NCBI GenBank assembly: GCA_034770075.1
Contig: CM068386.1
Span: 41,391,990 to 41,455,989, forward strand
DNA from: Aralia elata
Lineage: Eukaryota > Streptophyta > Magnoliopsida > Apiales > Araliaceae
Length of the DNA stretch: 64,000 bases
Direction of reading: 5' to 3'
The notes under the pieces are model-generated. The model had not been told where the DNA came from. It did no database searches and saw nothing but the letters and a program-made list of their open reading frames with translations. Shown one piece after another: positions 23,632 through 35,879 of the stretch. The position numbers and the translations under genes were made by a program. Within the stretch, counting starts at the first letter, position 1. Every line of letters starts with the position of its first letter.

Positions 23632-25266
23632 ATGCTAATGAGATCTAAATTCTAGATAGCTCACAAACTAAAATTGTTCCTAATCGTTGGATTACTAAAT
23701 TGGGGATTAGTGAATCCGGATAGATTAGTGCATACGTTGCTTGCTCTTAGGAAGAGGATGATTGATCTCATAATCATTTGTGTGGAGACACTAAAGCAAG
23801 TATGTAGGTGCTTATTGGAGAATAAGTTCACTGAACGTGGCTCGCTAAGGAATACCTAATGGAGTTTTACTCGCCTGTCAATAGGAATTCCTATAGTGAT
23901 AGTTGTACAAGTGATCCTTGGACTTGAGATCATCATAGTATCTTGTGTATGATGAGTTATACTTTGACATGTCCCTTAAGACATTGTGGGTATATCAAAG
24001 GGTATGATTGTGTATAATTAGTTGTACATGGAGATAGGTGAATGATCAACAAAGAATCTACCTCGTCTAGTAAAAGATGTGAATGTCCTATGTGATTCGA
24101 TAAATGATAACGCAGTAGTCCTTGGCCAAGGCAGAATGAAATTAGAAAAGAGTTTCTAATTTGCATTAATTAGAGTTATGCATTTGGGAATCGAAATACA
24201 TATAATTAAATAAAATAAGACTTGATAATAAATTCATGTCTTATATTTAATTGGGACACTGTATGGTAGAAGGATTGAATTGTACGGTAACTATTTACTC
24301 AAAGGTTCTTTTGTGATTAATGTTGAAATCTATATTATCTGGAAAGTCGTTGATCGCTAAGGGGGCTTACCCTTATTGTAGAATAAATATTATTTATTTA
24401 AATAAATTAAATAGTTTAATTTATTTATTTAAATAAGATTAGAATTGTTCTAATTGATTTATTCACAACCGGTTTAATATGGAGAACCTAAAGGGTCACA
24501 CCGCAAAAGAAAAATATTTATTTAAGAAGTAAATGGCATAATTGTAATAATAAGTTAAGTGTATTTAATTTACTCTATGGAGATAGAATAAATTAAATAG
24601 CTTAATATTTATTATTTAATATTTTGGAAATATTAATTATAAATTAATAAGAGGAGTCTTATTATTATTATTATTACTTTTACTATTATTTAATTCCTAA
24701 TAGGGATTGGAAATTAATTAATAGAAGTACTCTCCCATGAATTCCTAATTGGATTAGGAGCATTATTAATTAAAGGAGTTTAATTATAATACAAACCCTA
24801 ATCCTAAATAGTTTAGGGAAGGGTTATTCCTACATCTATAAATAAGAGGGGTTTTATCATAGATTAAGGTTACACACTCTTGCATTAGATTATGGAGAGT
24901 ACTTACAATTTTTATAGAGATAGAAACTAGGGTTTTGCCAAATACCCAACTTCTTGAATACTTGTTATTCCTTGGTGGATCACCTCTAGAGGCCAAACAC
25001 TTGGGTGGCTAACGTTGATCAAAGGAAGGAATCACACTGTAGCATTCGAGGAGAACACGAAGGACTAGGAGTTGAACTTGTACCCGAGGAAGCTTTGTTC
25101 TATGAGGGTATAATTCTTATTCTCTTTCTTTTTGTTAATATCGTTAATTGAGCACAAGGATTGATCTTGGTGATGGTTTGTATAAAATTTTAAAATCTGA
25201 TTTTATCGCGCTTCCGCACTGTTTATGTAATTTGATTGCATGTTCGCGCTATATACAAACCTAACA
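23632..25266 (+). repeat. 5' LTR of element F, second part
   Basis: It resumes with the second ATGCT copy and ends CTAACA just before the primer site. It contains a TATA box at 24835. Confidence 0.92.
24835..24845 (+). promoter_or_regulatory. TATA box of the F 5' LTR
   Basis: TCTATAAATAA. The same site with the same flank occurs in the solo copy at 29862-29871, about 460 bp before the LTR end in each. Confidence 0.65.
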
Positions 25267-25267
25267 G

Positions 25268-25279
25268 TGGTATCAGAGC
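25268..25279 (+). other. Primer binding site of element F
   Basis: TGGTATCAGAGC, the complement of the tRNA-Met 3' end, starts one base after the LTR end. Confidence 0.92.
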
Positions 25280-26937
25280 CTAATCTTGTGCTAATTATCG
25301 ATTTTGATGATTCCATGTATGCTTGATATGCGATTGGATCGAAATTTTTGGGCAGAATAAAAAAAAAATTCAGCGACACGGCGCAGCTGCGCCGCCTCCA
25401 GTTCATTCTGGAGCGCAGCTGCGCCGAAACTCAGAATCGTTTTTTTCTGGGGAGCAGCGCAGCTGCGCCGTTGTCCAGTTCATTCTGGGCGCAGCTGCGC
25501 CGGCTAGCAGAATCCGATTTTTTTTTCCTTCAATTGAAATAAAAGGTTTATTTAATTGATATAAGTTTAAAATAAAGATGTTTATTTTATCTGAAATAGG
25601 ATTTCAAATTGCTAAAATTAAAGGAGTTTAATTTGGATTTGTTTTTTGATTAAAATAAAAGAGTTTATTTTGTTTCAAAACTAAATATTAGCAAAACTTT
25701 TGCCCATTAATTGATATTAATGCATATATGGAATGGATTTATTATTCATGAGATGAATGTTATTTATTGATACATATAGAGATATGTATGATAATAAATA
25801 GGGATTGATTATGGACTATTGACCAATGTGTGATTGGATTTATTTTAGTGGATGCTTGAATGTATGGGTTTTTATAAATGGGGTCTGCGTACCTCGTCTT
25901 CTCTAATTTTTCTTAATGTAAATTCTATCTCCCTCCTATGTACTTCCCCTTGACTGCTGATCAAGGTTTTTATTTATAGTAAATAGTTTATATAATAGGA
26001 ATAGTTAGAATTAATTTTTGAAGAATTAGAGACAAAGGAGCAAGGAGCGCTTGAAGACCCGTTTGTATTGGAGCCCGGGTTTAAATATAATAGTTATATT
26101 TAAATTTTATTCTTGCACCCTAGGTTTGACCTTTTGGTTTACTTAGTGGCTCTAGTGAACCAAACTAGAATAAAAGTCCATAATCAATCCGAATAGAATA
26201 TAGTATTCTATATGTGCATGTTTACTATATATATATATATATTATATTATCAAACATGCTTCGCATGTAAAATAATATGACGCGTATTTTATATATATAT
26301 GTGCATACGCGCTAAACAAGATGAGACTAATAATAATAAACCCCTCAAAGAAATTATATTAAGTCCTAAGCGTTCAAAGATATTTGGAATATCGAACGTC
26401 GCCTTCTAGCATGGTAAAGTAATAGAGTATTAAATGTTTAATATGAGTTTGTTGTGTCACCACAAGGCAAGTGTTAAATATTTAAGATGTTGCTTTATCA
26501 CATTTGATGCTTATAAATAGACTGAACGATGCTGTTTTGTTGTGTTACCACAAGGACAATGTTTTTCTTTTGAATATATGGAAGTGCTAGGTTGGACTTA
26601 ACTTGGATAATTTTGATTCGGATGTGTCACCACTTGATCAAAATAATCTAAGAGGCAAAATAAAAGGAGTTACATAGTGATGTAATTGACAATAGTTGTC
26701 TACCTATTTATTTATATATCGTTTGTTGTGTCACCACAAGGCTATATACATTTGAAATGGGGTCCTTAATCTCACTAGCAAAATTTTAATTAGATTTGCC
26801 GAACTATATATTGAGGGTAATATAGTTTGATAAAAATAGTGGGAGATACCAATTTAAATAAAGACCTAATTTATTTTGGTAATTAATTAAATGAATGAAT
26901 GCTAAAATGTTGTCTATTTCACATGCAGAATTTAAAA
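25280..26937 (+). other. Leader of element F with two kinds of repeated hairpin
   Basis: 1.66 kb with no gene. At 25371-25506 the palindrome GGCGCAGCTGCGCC occurs four times, alternating with a CCAGTTCATTCTGG palindrome. At 26449-26741 a TTGTG/CACAA stem motif (TTGTTGTGTCACCACAAGG) occurs four times, the third copy degenerate. An acceptor-like ACATGCAG at 26921-26928 lies just before the gag ATG, so a spliced leader is possible. Confidence 0.7.
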
Positions 26938-28499
26938 ATGTCAAACTCACTATCACTACGTAGCATACTTGATGCTAACAAATTGACCGGACCGAATTAC
27001 ACGGACTGGTTAAGGAATCTGAGAATTGTTCTCACTGCTGAAAAGATTTCTTATGTCCTAAATTCGCCAGTCCCTGCAAGTGTTGCAGAAACAGCCTCTG
27101 AGGAAGAGATTGCTACTTTTAGAAAGTGGCAAGATGATGCAATCTTGGCTCAATGCATCATGCTCGCATCCATGAGTAACGAGCTTCATCGTCAGCATGA
27201 AACTATGGATGCTCCTACTATATTGTTGCACCTCAAAGAGTTGTATGGTGAGCAAAGTAGGACTGCTAGATATCAGATATCTAAGGAGCTCTTCCGATCT
27301 CGTATGATCGAGGGCACTGCTGTTGAGACTCATGTCCTTAAGATGATCAATCTGATTGAACAACTTGGACAGCTTGGGTTCGTGATGGATGGGGAGTTAA
27401 GCCAAGATTTGATCTTGCAGTCACTCCCGGACACCATCTCACAATTTGTTGTGAATTTTCACATGAATAAGTTGGACGTCGGCTTGCCTGAGTTACTTAA
27501 CATTCTGAAAACTGCTGAAGGTCACTTCTCATCCAACAAGAACCAAGTCTTACTAGTGGATGATTCTTCCAAGAAAAGGAAGAGGCCCAAGGTATCTTCT
27601 GAAAAGAAGAAAAACAAGAAGGCTAAGGGCAAGGCGAGGAGAAAGGATAATAAGAAACCTGATCCAGATAGCAAGGGAATTTGCTACCATTACAATAAGT
27701 CGGGACATTGGAAGAGGAACTGCAAGGAGTATCTTGCGGACCAAAAGAAGCTTGGAGAAGCTTCGACTTCCGATCTAGGTTTGTTCATGATTGAAATTAA
27801 TTTTTCTGAAAGTCAAAATTCTACTTGGGTATTGGATACCGGCTGTAGTTCTCACATATGTAATAATATGCAGGGACTAAGCAGAAGTAGGAAGCTGAAC
27901 AAGGATGAAGTCGTCCTACGAGTGGAAAATGGAGCAAAGGTTGCTGCATTGGCTGTAGGGACTTATTGTTTAGTACTGCCTTCGGGCAAGTTCATTAGTT
28001 TAAATAACTGTTATTATGTTCCAACACTCATTAGAAACATTATTTCAATTTCTGTATTGGATATGGATGGTTTTGATATTATAATAAAGAACAACAGTTG
28101 TTTTATTTATAATAAAAATATTTTATATGGTGTTGGCAATTTACTGAATGGACTTTACATACTTGACTTGCATGAAAATATACTTCAAATTGAACAAACT
28201 AAGAAAAGGAAAGGAAATGATGTTAATTATACCTTTATGTGGCACTGTAGACTCGGTCATATCAATGAAACAAGATTATCCAAGTTGCATAAAGATGGAC
28301 TTTTAGAGCTATCTGATTACGAATCATATCCAACTTGTGAATCTTGTCTCATGGGTAAAATGACTAAATCTCCTTTTAGTGGAAAAGGAGAAAGAGTTAC
28401 AGAGTTGTTAGCGTTGGTACACACAGACGTATGTGGACCTATGACAGCGAATGCACGAGGAGGGTATTCTTATGTTATTACTTTAACTGATGATCATTC
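26938..28499 (+). pseudogene. gag-pol: Element F gag-protease-integrase, 5' part
   Basis: The chosen ATG (26938) starts a copia gag. A frame opening at 26899 would add 13 residues but looks like leader. Visible parts: gag core with GPNYTDWL near the start, a lysine-rich stretch (27570-27660), a zinc knuckle (about 27682-27730), protease VLDTGCSSH (about 27828), the integrase zinc region with H/H/C/C (about 28240-28360), and the first integrase aspartate (HTDVCGP, about 28422). The knuckle reads CYHY, so its second cysteine is replaced by tyrosine. The frame is open until a solo LTR enters at 28500. Confidence 0.9.
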
Positions 28500-30330
28500 T
28501 GAAAGTAGTATGCACACAAGCCAATCATATTTGATATGATGTAGCATATACTTTGTAATCTTATTCGATTATTAAAGGCATTTTACTTTATCAACATAGT
28601 GCTGTTATATTAAATGTGATAAACCCATAGTTTTGAGCAATGCTTTTAAAATCATGATGGTGATCATGCTAATGAGATCTAAATTCTAGATAGCTCACAA
28701 ACTAAAATCGTTCCTAATCGATGGATTACTAAAAAGGGGATTAGTGAATCCGGATAGATTAGTACATACGTTGCTTGCTCTTATGAAGAGGATGATTGAT
28801 CTCATAATCATTTGTGTGGAGACACTAAAGCAAGTATGTAGGTGCTTATTAGAGAATAAGTTCACTGAACGTGGCTCGCTAAGGAATACCTAATGGAGTT
28901 TTTCTCGCCTGTCAATAGGAATTCCTCTAGTGATAGTAGTACAAGTGATCCTTGGACTTGAGATCATCATAGTATCTTGTGTATGATGAGTTATACTTTG
29001 ACATGTCCCTTAAGACCCTTAGGGTATATCAAAGGGTATGATTGGGTATAATAAGTTATACATGGAGATAGGTGAATGATCAACAAAGAATCTACCACTT
29101 CTAGTAAAAGGAGTGAATGTCCTATGTGATTCGATAAATGACGACTCAGAAGTCTTTGGCCAAAGCAGAATGAAATTAGAAAGGAGTTTCTAATTTGCAT
29201 TATCAGAGTTGTGCATTTGAGAATCGAAATACATATAATTAAATAAATAAGACTTGACAGTAATTCCATGTCTTATATTTAATTGGGACATTGTATGGTA
29301 GAAGGATTGAATTGTACGGTAACTATTCACTGAAAGGTTCTTTTATGATTAATGTTGAAATCTATATTATCTGGAAAGTCGTTTGATCGCTAAGGGGGCT
29401 TACCCTTATTGTAGAATAAATATTATTTATTTAAATGAATTAAATAGTTTAATTTATTTATTTAAATAAGATTAGAATTGTTCTAATTGATTTATTCACA
29501 ACCGGTTTAATATGGAGAACCTAAAGGGTCACACCGTAAAAGGAAAATATTTATTTAAGAAGTAAATGGCATAATTGTAATAATAAGTTAAGTGTATTTA
29601 ATTTAATCTATGGAGATAGAATAAATTAAATAACTTAATATTTATTATTTAATATTTTGGAAATATTAAATATAAATTAATAAGAGGAGTCTTATTATTA
29701 TTATTACTATTACTATTATTTAATTCCTAATAGGGATTGGGAATTAATTAATAGAAGTACTCTCTCATGAATTCCTAATTGGATTAGGAGTTCAATTAAT
29801 TAAAGGAGTTTAATTAAAATAAAAACCCTAATCCTAAATAGTTTAGGAGGGTTCCCTATATCTATAAATAAGAGGAGGCTTATCATGATTTGGAATGAGA
29901 CAGTCAGACAATTAGATTGTTAGACAATTTACACACTCTTCCATGAGAATTGGAGAGAGAGAGTACTTGCAATTTTCTATAGAGATAGAAACTAGGGTTT
30001 TGCCAATACCCATCTTCTTGAGCAACTATTATTCCTTGGTGGATCACCTCTAGAGGCCAAACACTTGGGTGGCTAACGTTGATCAAAGGAAGGAATTCAA
30101 TCGGTGAAATTCAAGGAGAACGCGAAGGAATTGGAGGTGAACTTGTACCCGAGGAAGCACGGTTCTACGAGGGTATAATTTCTTAATCTCTATCTCTTTC
30201 GTTTAATTGATAATTGAGCACATGGATGATCATGGTGATGGTTTGTATGAAAATTTTAAAATCCGTTTTATCGCGCTTCCGCACCAGAATGTAATTAGAT
30301 TACATGTTCGCGCCATGTACAAACCTAACA
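28500..30330 (+). mobile_element. Solo copia LTR (1.83 kb) with perfect target duplication, same family as F
   Basis: It starts TGAAAGTAGTATGCAC and ends CTAACA, flanked by CATTC at 28495-28499 and 30331-30335. It matches the LTRs of element F across its length but with clear differences, including a missing stretch of about 22 bp near its start, so it comes from a different family member. It splits F's integrase. Confidence 0.95.
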
Positions 30331-32705
30331 CATTCTAGATTTGGATATGTGTATTTAATGAAATACAAATCTGAATCGTTTGAAAAGTTCAAAGAATTCA
30401 GAAGTGAAGTAGAGAAACAAACTGGTAAAAGTATTAAAATTCTTCGATCGGATTGAGGAGGGGAATACTTGACCAATGAGTTTCTCAATTGTCTCAAAGA
30501 AAATGGTATAATCTCACAATGGACTCCACCAGGAACGCCACAGTTGAATGGTGTATCTGAAAGGAGAAATCGAACATTGTTGGACATGGTTCGTTCCATG
30601 ATGAGTTTTACCGACCTTCCAGTATCCTTTTGGGGTTATGCCCTAGAATCGGCTGCATACCTACTTAACAAGGTACCTACCAAATCCGTCCCAAAGACTC
30701 CATATGAGATATGGACAGGGAGGAAACCAAATCTTAAGCATGTTAAGACTTGGGGTTGTCCAGCTTATGTCAAAAGGTTTGAGCATGATAAGCTGAAGAC
30801 TAGATCCGATAAATATAGATTTGTGGGATATCCTAAAGAAACATCAGGGTATTATTTCTATCATCCTACTGATCAAAAGGTGTTTGTTGCGAAACATGCT
30901 GCCTTCTTGGAAAAGGAATTTATCCTTGAAGGTGTCAGTGGGAGTAAGATATATCTTGAAGAAGTTCAAGAACCACAAAATACTACGGATCAAAGTCAGG
31001 TACCTGACCAAGTAGAAGAACCTACTGTACCACTACCTATTCGTAAATCTGGAAGAGTACCAAAGATACCTGAGAGGTATGGATTCATCATAGAGCATGA
31101 TGATGAGGTACGCATCATAGATGATGATGATCCATTGACTTACGAAGAGGCTATGAGTAGTGAAGACTCAGAGAAATGGCTAGAAGCCATGAAATTCGAG
31201 ATGGACTCCATGTATGAAAACCAAGTATGGACTTTGGTTTCACCACCTGAGGGCATTAAGCCTATTGGGTGTAAATGGGTCTTTAAGAGAAAGACTGGAG
31301 CGGACGGCAAGGTAGAGACCTAAAAGGCCCGACTGGTTGCAAAAGGTTTCAAACAAAGACAAGGAGTTGACTATGATGAAACCTTCTCACCAGTAGCTAT
31401 GCTCAAGTCCATTCGGATTTTGCTTGCGATTGCAGCTTATTATAACTACGAGATCTGGCAAATGGACGTGAAAACGGCCTTCCTCAATGGAGAGCTTGAG
31501 GAGAATGTATATATGATACAGCCAGAGGGTTTTGTTTCAACGGTTGGAACAAACCAAGTCTGTAAACTACAACAATCCATTTATGGGTTGAAGCAAGCTT
31601 CTCGAAGATGGAACATCCGTTTTGATGAGATAATCAAAAGGTTTGATTTTATCAAAAATGAGGATGAACCTTGTGTGTACAAGAAGGTTAGTGGGAGCGA
31701 TGTTTCATTCCTTGTATTATATGTTGATGACATATTACTGATAGGGAATGATGTTCCTATGCTACAGTCGATCAAAATTTGGTTATCTAAACACTTCTGC
31801 ATGAAGGACTTGGGTGAGGCATCCTATATTTTAGGGATAAAGATCTATAAAATAGATCTAAAAGGATGCTAGGCTTGACCCAAGGAAAGTACATTGATTC
31901 GATGCTAAAGAAGTTTAGCATAGAAGATTCCAAAAGAGGTCTCATGCCGATGAGCCATGGAATACATCTCTCCAAGAAACAGGCCCCAAAGACACCTGAG
32001 GAGAGAGACCGTATGAGTAAGATTTCTTATGCTTCCGCAATAGGATCTATCATGTACGGTATGATATGTACTAGACCTGATGTCACTCATGCACTTAGTG
32101 TAACAAACAGATATCAGTCAAATCCAGGAGAAGAGCACTAGAAGGCAGTGAAAAATATCCTAAAGTACTTGAGAAGAACTAAGGATGTATTTCTTGTCTA
32201 CGGTGGGTCTGAATTGAAACTAGAGGGCTATACAGACTCAAGTTTTCAAACGGACCAAGATGACAGTAAATCCGTTTTAGGGTACGTGTTTACCTTAAAC
32301 GGTGGCGTAGTGAGTTGGAAAAGTTCCAAGCAGCAAACAGTTGCTGATTCAGTGACAGAGGCAGAGTACATAGCTGCAAGTGAAGCTGCAAAGGAAGCTG
32401 TTTGGATGAAGAAGTTCATAACTGAACTTGGAGTGGTTCCTAGCATTAGAGGAGCAGTACCTTTATTCTGTGACAACAATGGGGATGTTGCGCAGGCTAA
32501 GGAACCCAGGTCTCATCAGAAATCCAAACACGTGTTGCGGCGGTTTCATTTGATTAGAGAGATCATTGAAAGAGGAGATGTCACCCTGGAGCGTGTGGAC
32601 TCTCAAGATAACATTGTAGATCCATTTACTAAAGCTTTAACTCAACAACAGTTTGATCGTCACTTAGAGAAGATGGGTATTAGATACCGTGGCGATTGGC
32701 TTTAG
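30331..32705 (+). pseudogene. pol: Element F integrase end, RT and RNase H, 3' part
   Basis: It continues integrase after the solo LTR, then RT with an intact YVDD box (about 31718-31729), then copia RNase H (YTDSS about 32230, EAEYIAAS about 32358, CDNNG about 32469), ending at 32705. Breaks: TGA at 30454-30456, TAA near 31321, a frame change near 31860-31870, and TAG near 32141. The enzyme motifs are otherwise well kept, so decay is recent compared with A and C. Confidence 0.92.
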
Positions 32706-32708
32706 TGC

Positions 32709-32719
32709 AAGTGGGAGAT
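32709..32719 (+). other. Polypurine tract of element F
   Basis: aagtgggagat lies directly before TGAAAG of the 3' LTR. Confidence 0.75.
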
Positions 32720-32963
32720 TGAAAGTAGTATGCACACAAGCCAATCATATTTGATATGATGTAGCATATACTTTGTAATCTTATTCATTTATTAATAAAG
32801 GAATTGATTTTCTCAAAAGGCATTTTATATTATATACATGGTGCTGTTATATTAAATGTGATAAACCCATAGTTTTGAGCAATGCTTTTAGAATCATGAT
32901 GGTGATCATGCTAATGAGATCTAAATTCTAGATAGCTCACAAACTAAAATTGTTCCTAATCGT
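32720..32963 (+). repeat. 3' LTR of element F, first 244 bp
   Basis: Matches the start of the 5' LTR with one mismatch that I can count. It is cut by element D; ATCGT (32959-32963) is the candidate target duplication of D. Confidence 0.9.
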
Positions 32964-33245
32964 TGTAGACACCCAAATTTTGCGTTCCCTGTACTAACCT
33001 TGACAGGAGGGCAAAATCGTCAATTGAACCGGCTTGCAGGAGTGAAGAAGTAGGCCCAAGGGCGAGCGCCCGACACCACCGCAGTGATTGGCAGTCAAAG
33101 CTGATGTGATAATAAGGCCATCCGAGACAGACATCCCCGGAAGGCATGGCACGTTTCCCGTAGATGCCCGGACTGCAGAGTACGAGCCCTTCAACGGAAA
33201 TCAACGGTACGGCACGGAAATCGAGACGAGGTGCGGAAAATGAGA

Positions 33246-33405
33246 AAATCAGCACAGTCAGCCGCAGATCAATCCGCGGCCAAGGACGGAACTCGAGACG
33301 GCACGGGACTCGAGTGCACGGGACTCGAGCGCGGCTGGGGGGAGAACCAAGGGCCAGCCGCAGATCAATCTGCGGCCAGCCGCAGATCAATCTGCGGCTG
33401 CCCTT
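33246..33405. repeat. Palindrome cluster in the D LTR
   Basis: GCCGCAGATCAATCTGCGGC (9-bp stem, CA loop) occurs three times, the first copy with one change. ACTCGAG repeats lie between the first and second copies. The assembly gap in the 3' LTR starts just before the second copy. Confidence 0.75.
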
Positions 33406-34689
33406 GGCAGTCCCTTATCAGGCCATTTCGCATACAGAAACAAAAGAGGAGAAGAGAAGAATCCAGCAGCAGCAGCAGTTCGGGGAGAAGGAGAAAAACA
33501 GCAAGAAAACAACAAGAATTAAGAGAGAAAAGAGTGAGAAATAGTGAGAAATTGTACCCATCTTGTGAGATTACATCTCATATTTTCTACTCTACTCAAT
33601 ACACAAATTCATACATATTGTGCGGATTATTTGCAAGGTGAAAAATCCTTTGTTTTAGCATTTGGTTATACCATTTTTGCCACGCTTTTTGTCATCCGAA
33701 TTATTTTGAATGTAGTTGTTCTTGAATATTGATGTGAAATCACGGATTAGGGATTATTAGTGAGGGTTCCATCGGAACAAAATTCTTCCTAATAACCCGA
33801 GGATATCCAATTGGTGTAATTTCTAGCTTATTTATGGTGATTTATTGGATGTAATTTATTTAGATTATCATTTTCGGATATCATGGTGTATTAGGCAAAT
33901 CCGTGTTGTTTTGTAGTATTCATTTTGCGGGTATGTAGTAATCTTGGGTGTGAGCCTAGGAATGCGACCCCGTGGTCCAAATCCGATGATGGACGTTTTG
34001 ACATGTGTAATAGATGCAAGGTACTCGTTTTGTTGTAACATGTAATCGTTGGGCCTTAAAACGACGCTAGAGCGAGAATCGGGTTTAAGGCCCCGTAGTA
34101 GTGAAATATGTGACTGTTGGCGTTAGGGGATATTTTGATGGCTTACATGCCCATGAATAGCCCCCGACGCATTTGATATTTAGTTCGATTTGTAACACCC
34201 AACAAAAGGATTTCAAAGCCAAAACAATAAAGATTTTGCTAAAATTAATCAAAGTAGGATATTAGCATCACGAGGCTAAAATTTGGAAGTGCTAATGAAA
34301 GTCGATTCCTATTTTGCGAGAAAGCTAAAAGGAAGTTGTTTCCAAATGTCACAAAAAAATGGGTTTATAAAGAGAAATAAACGTTTTACTAAACCTTGAT
34401 ACATAGGGCGAAAGAGATCCTAGAAATTGCCTATCATTTATGAAAGCAACGTATAAGTCTCGATTCCTATTTTGGCTAAGGTTTAACAAAACTCATGTTT
34501 TACCAAAACAACACTTAATAAAATCTCATAGCTTTTGCCAATTTAAAATCAAATCTTTCTCAAATAGAAAATAAAGCTTTCTCGTAAATACCGAAAAGAC
34601 ATTTTTAAGCACTCTCAAAACTAAAGCACGATTTTTCCCTAAGAATTCCAAATGATTCTTTCATACAAACTCACCACAACTTTCATTTA

Positions 34690-34727
34690 GGCACACACAC
34701 ACACACACACACGCGCGCGTATATACG
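34690..34727. repeat. Dinucleotide microsatellite in the D LTR
   Basis: (CA)n passes into (CG)n and then TATA over about 38 bp. Confidence 0.85.
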
Positions 34728-35090
34728 TTTCATGAATTAAAGGATAGGAAAAACATCAAGATTGCGGTAACCGTGTTTCACGGAAGTCGGGGGGTGCCTA
34801 ACACCTTCCCCTCGCTTAAGCAAGCCCCCGAACTCTATGAATCTCGATTCGCAGACCATTCAAATCGGAGTCACACATGAACCAGCGATTTATAAAAAAC
34901 GAAAACTCGGATGAGTTGGTACATCCATTTCAAATATACCAACTGGCGACTCTGGTTAATTGGCTCATCATGAAAAAACGATCTTTCAAAACCCCGTCGA
35001 CATCAAGGCCGACCTTTTCCCAAATCACCTAAAACCGAAAAGGCTAAAAAAGGAAAAGAAAGAGAGACGAGAAAACCCGGCGTCGACAGC

Positions 35091-35108
35091 TGGCGACTCT
35101 GCTGGGGA
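35091..35108 (+). other. Primer binding site of element D
   Basis: TGGCGACTCTGCTGGGGA, two bases after the LTR end. This is the tRNA-Arg-type primer site usual for Ogre/Tat elements. Confidence 0.8.
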
Positions 35109-35879
35109 CATTAGAGGGCTTAAACCGCGTTTAAATCTTGATGCTATCCTATCCTTTAAAATTCATAAAAATGTGTGTGCATGCGATATTTTGATTTTTT
35201 TGTTTCTTTTGTTGTGTGATTGTGTGTTTTGTCCAAATAGATGAATGATTGAATGGAATTGCTTTACTTTTAAGTAATCATTTGCATACGGTGAGGACGA
35301 TGAATGTGAATGTATGTTGAGAGAGTACCTCCTCCTGAGGCGAACCTGTCGGTTGCTTATTACTGGACTCGAAGGGGCTGCTCCCCGGAGATGGCTCAGG
35401 AAACGCACCACCCAAATCCGCTCCAATCGAAAGGGCTCAAACGAGTAGATTGCGAAGATTTGGGGACCTTCATGCCGAAAAGCCCGTGAGAGTAACCCTA
35501 GGATAGGTCATCCTCAGATTAACCCAACGCAGGAAAAGTCTCTTCATGCCTTTTTATGTTTATATGTCTAAATGTCATGATCTCATTCAATATTCATATA
35601 TCCTTTTCCTGTGTCAAAAGAGATTACTAACCTCTGTGAATTGCAGGGAATAGTGGGGGAAGCATAATAAAGCATGTTTAGCATTGGTTATTGCATTAAA
35701 GGGCTACTAACTTTCTGTTTTACAGGGAAAGATTAAAAAACCCAAAGCACAAAAAGTTACAGTTTTTGCATGCATCCATATCCTTTCATTTCCCCGGACT
35801 AAACTTCGAACCGTTGTTTTGTAGGATTGCTCCTCAAACCCGTTCGCAGTCTAAGAAAGCCCAAAGTTCTACATCTGAA
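35109..35879 (+). other. Leader of element D
   Basis: About 770 bp without a convincing gene. It has acceptor-like CAG/TAG sites at about 35645, 35725 and 35823. The last comes just before an open stretch (ATTGCTCCTCAAACC) that reads as the usual start of a Tat gag but with ATT in place of ATG. Confidence 0.55.

Larger units (their letters stand above)
20080..32963 (+). mobile_element. Element F: Ty1/copia retrotransposon carrying two solo LTRs and cut by element D
   Basis: TG-starting LTRs at 20080 and 32720 flank a tRNA-Met primer site, a leader, and gag-PR-INT-RT-RNase H in copia order, then a polypurine tract. Three later events sit inside it. They are a Tekay-type solo LTR in the 5' LTR, a solo LTR of its own family in the integrase region, and the Tat element D in the 3' LTR at 32964. 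The 5' LTR without its insert is about 1.82 kb. I do not assign a copia lineage. Confidence 0.92.
32964..35088 (+). repeat. 5' LTR of element D (2.13 kb)
   Basis: TGTAGACACCC...GTCGACA with TG...CA ends. Contains a palindrome cluster (33246-33405) and a CA/CG/TA dinucleotide tract (34690-34727). A primer-site-like CTGGCGACTCTGG lies at about 34944, roughly 145 bp before the true one. Over the 371 bp visible in the 3' LTR I count about seven mismatches. Confidence 0.88.

Noticed and set aside
34940..34958. Second primer binding site of element D
   Set aside because: CTGGCGACTCTGG lies inside the LTR about 145 bp before the end. It matches less of the tRNA complement than the site at 35091 and is not followed by the element interior.
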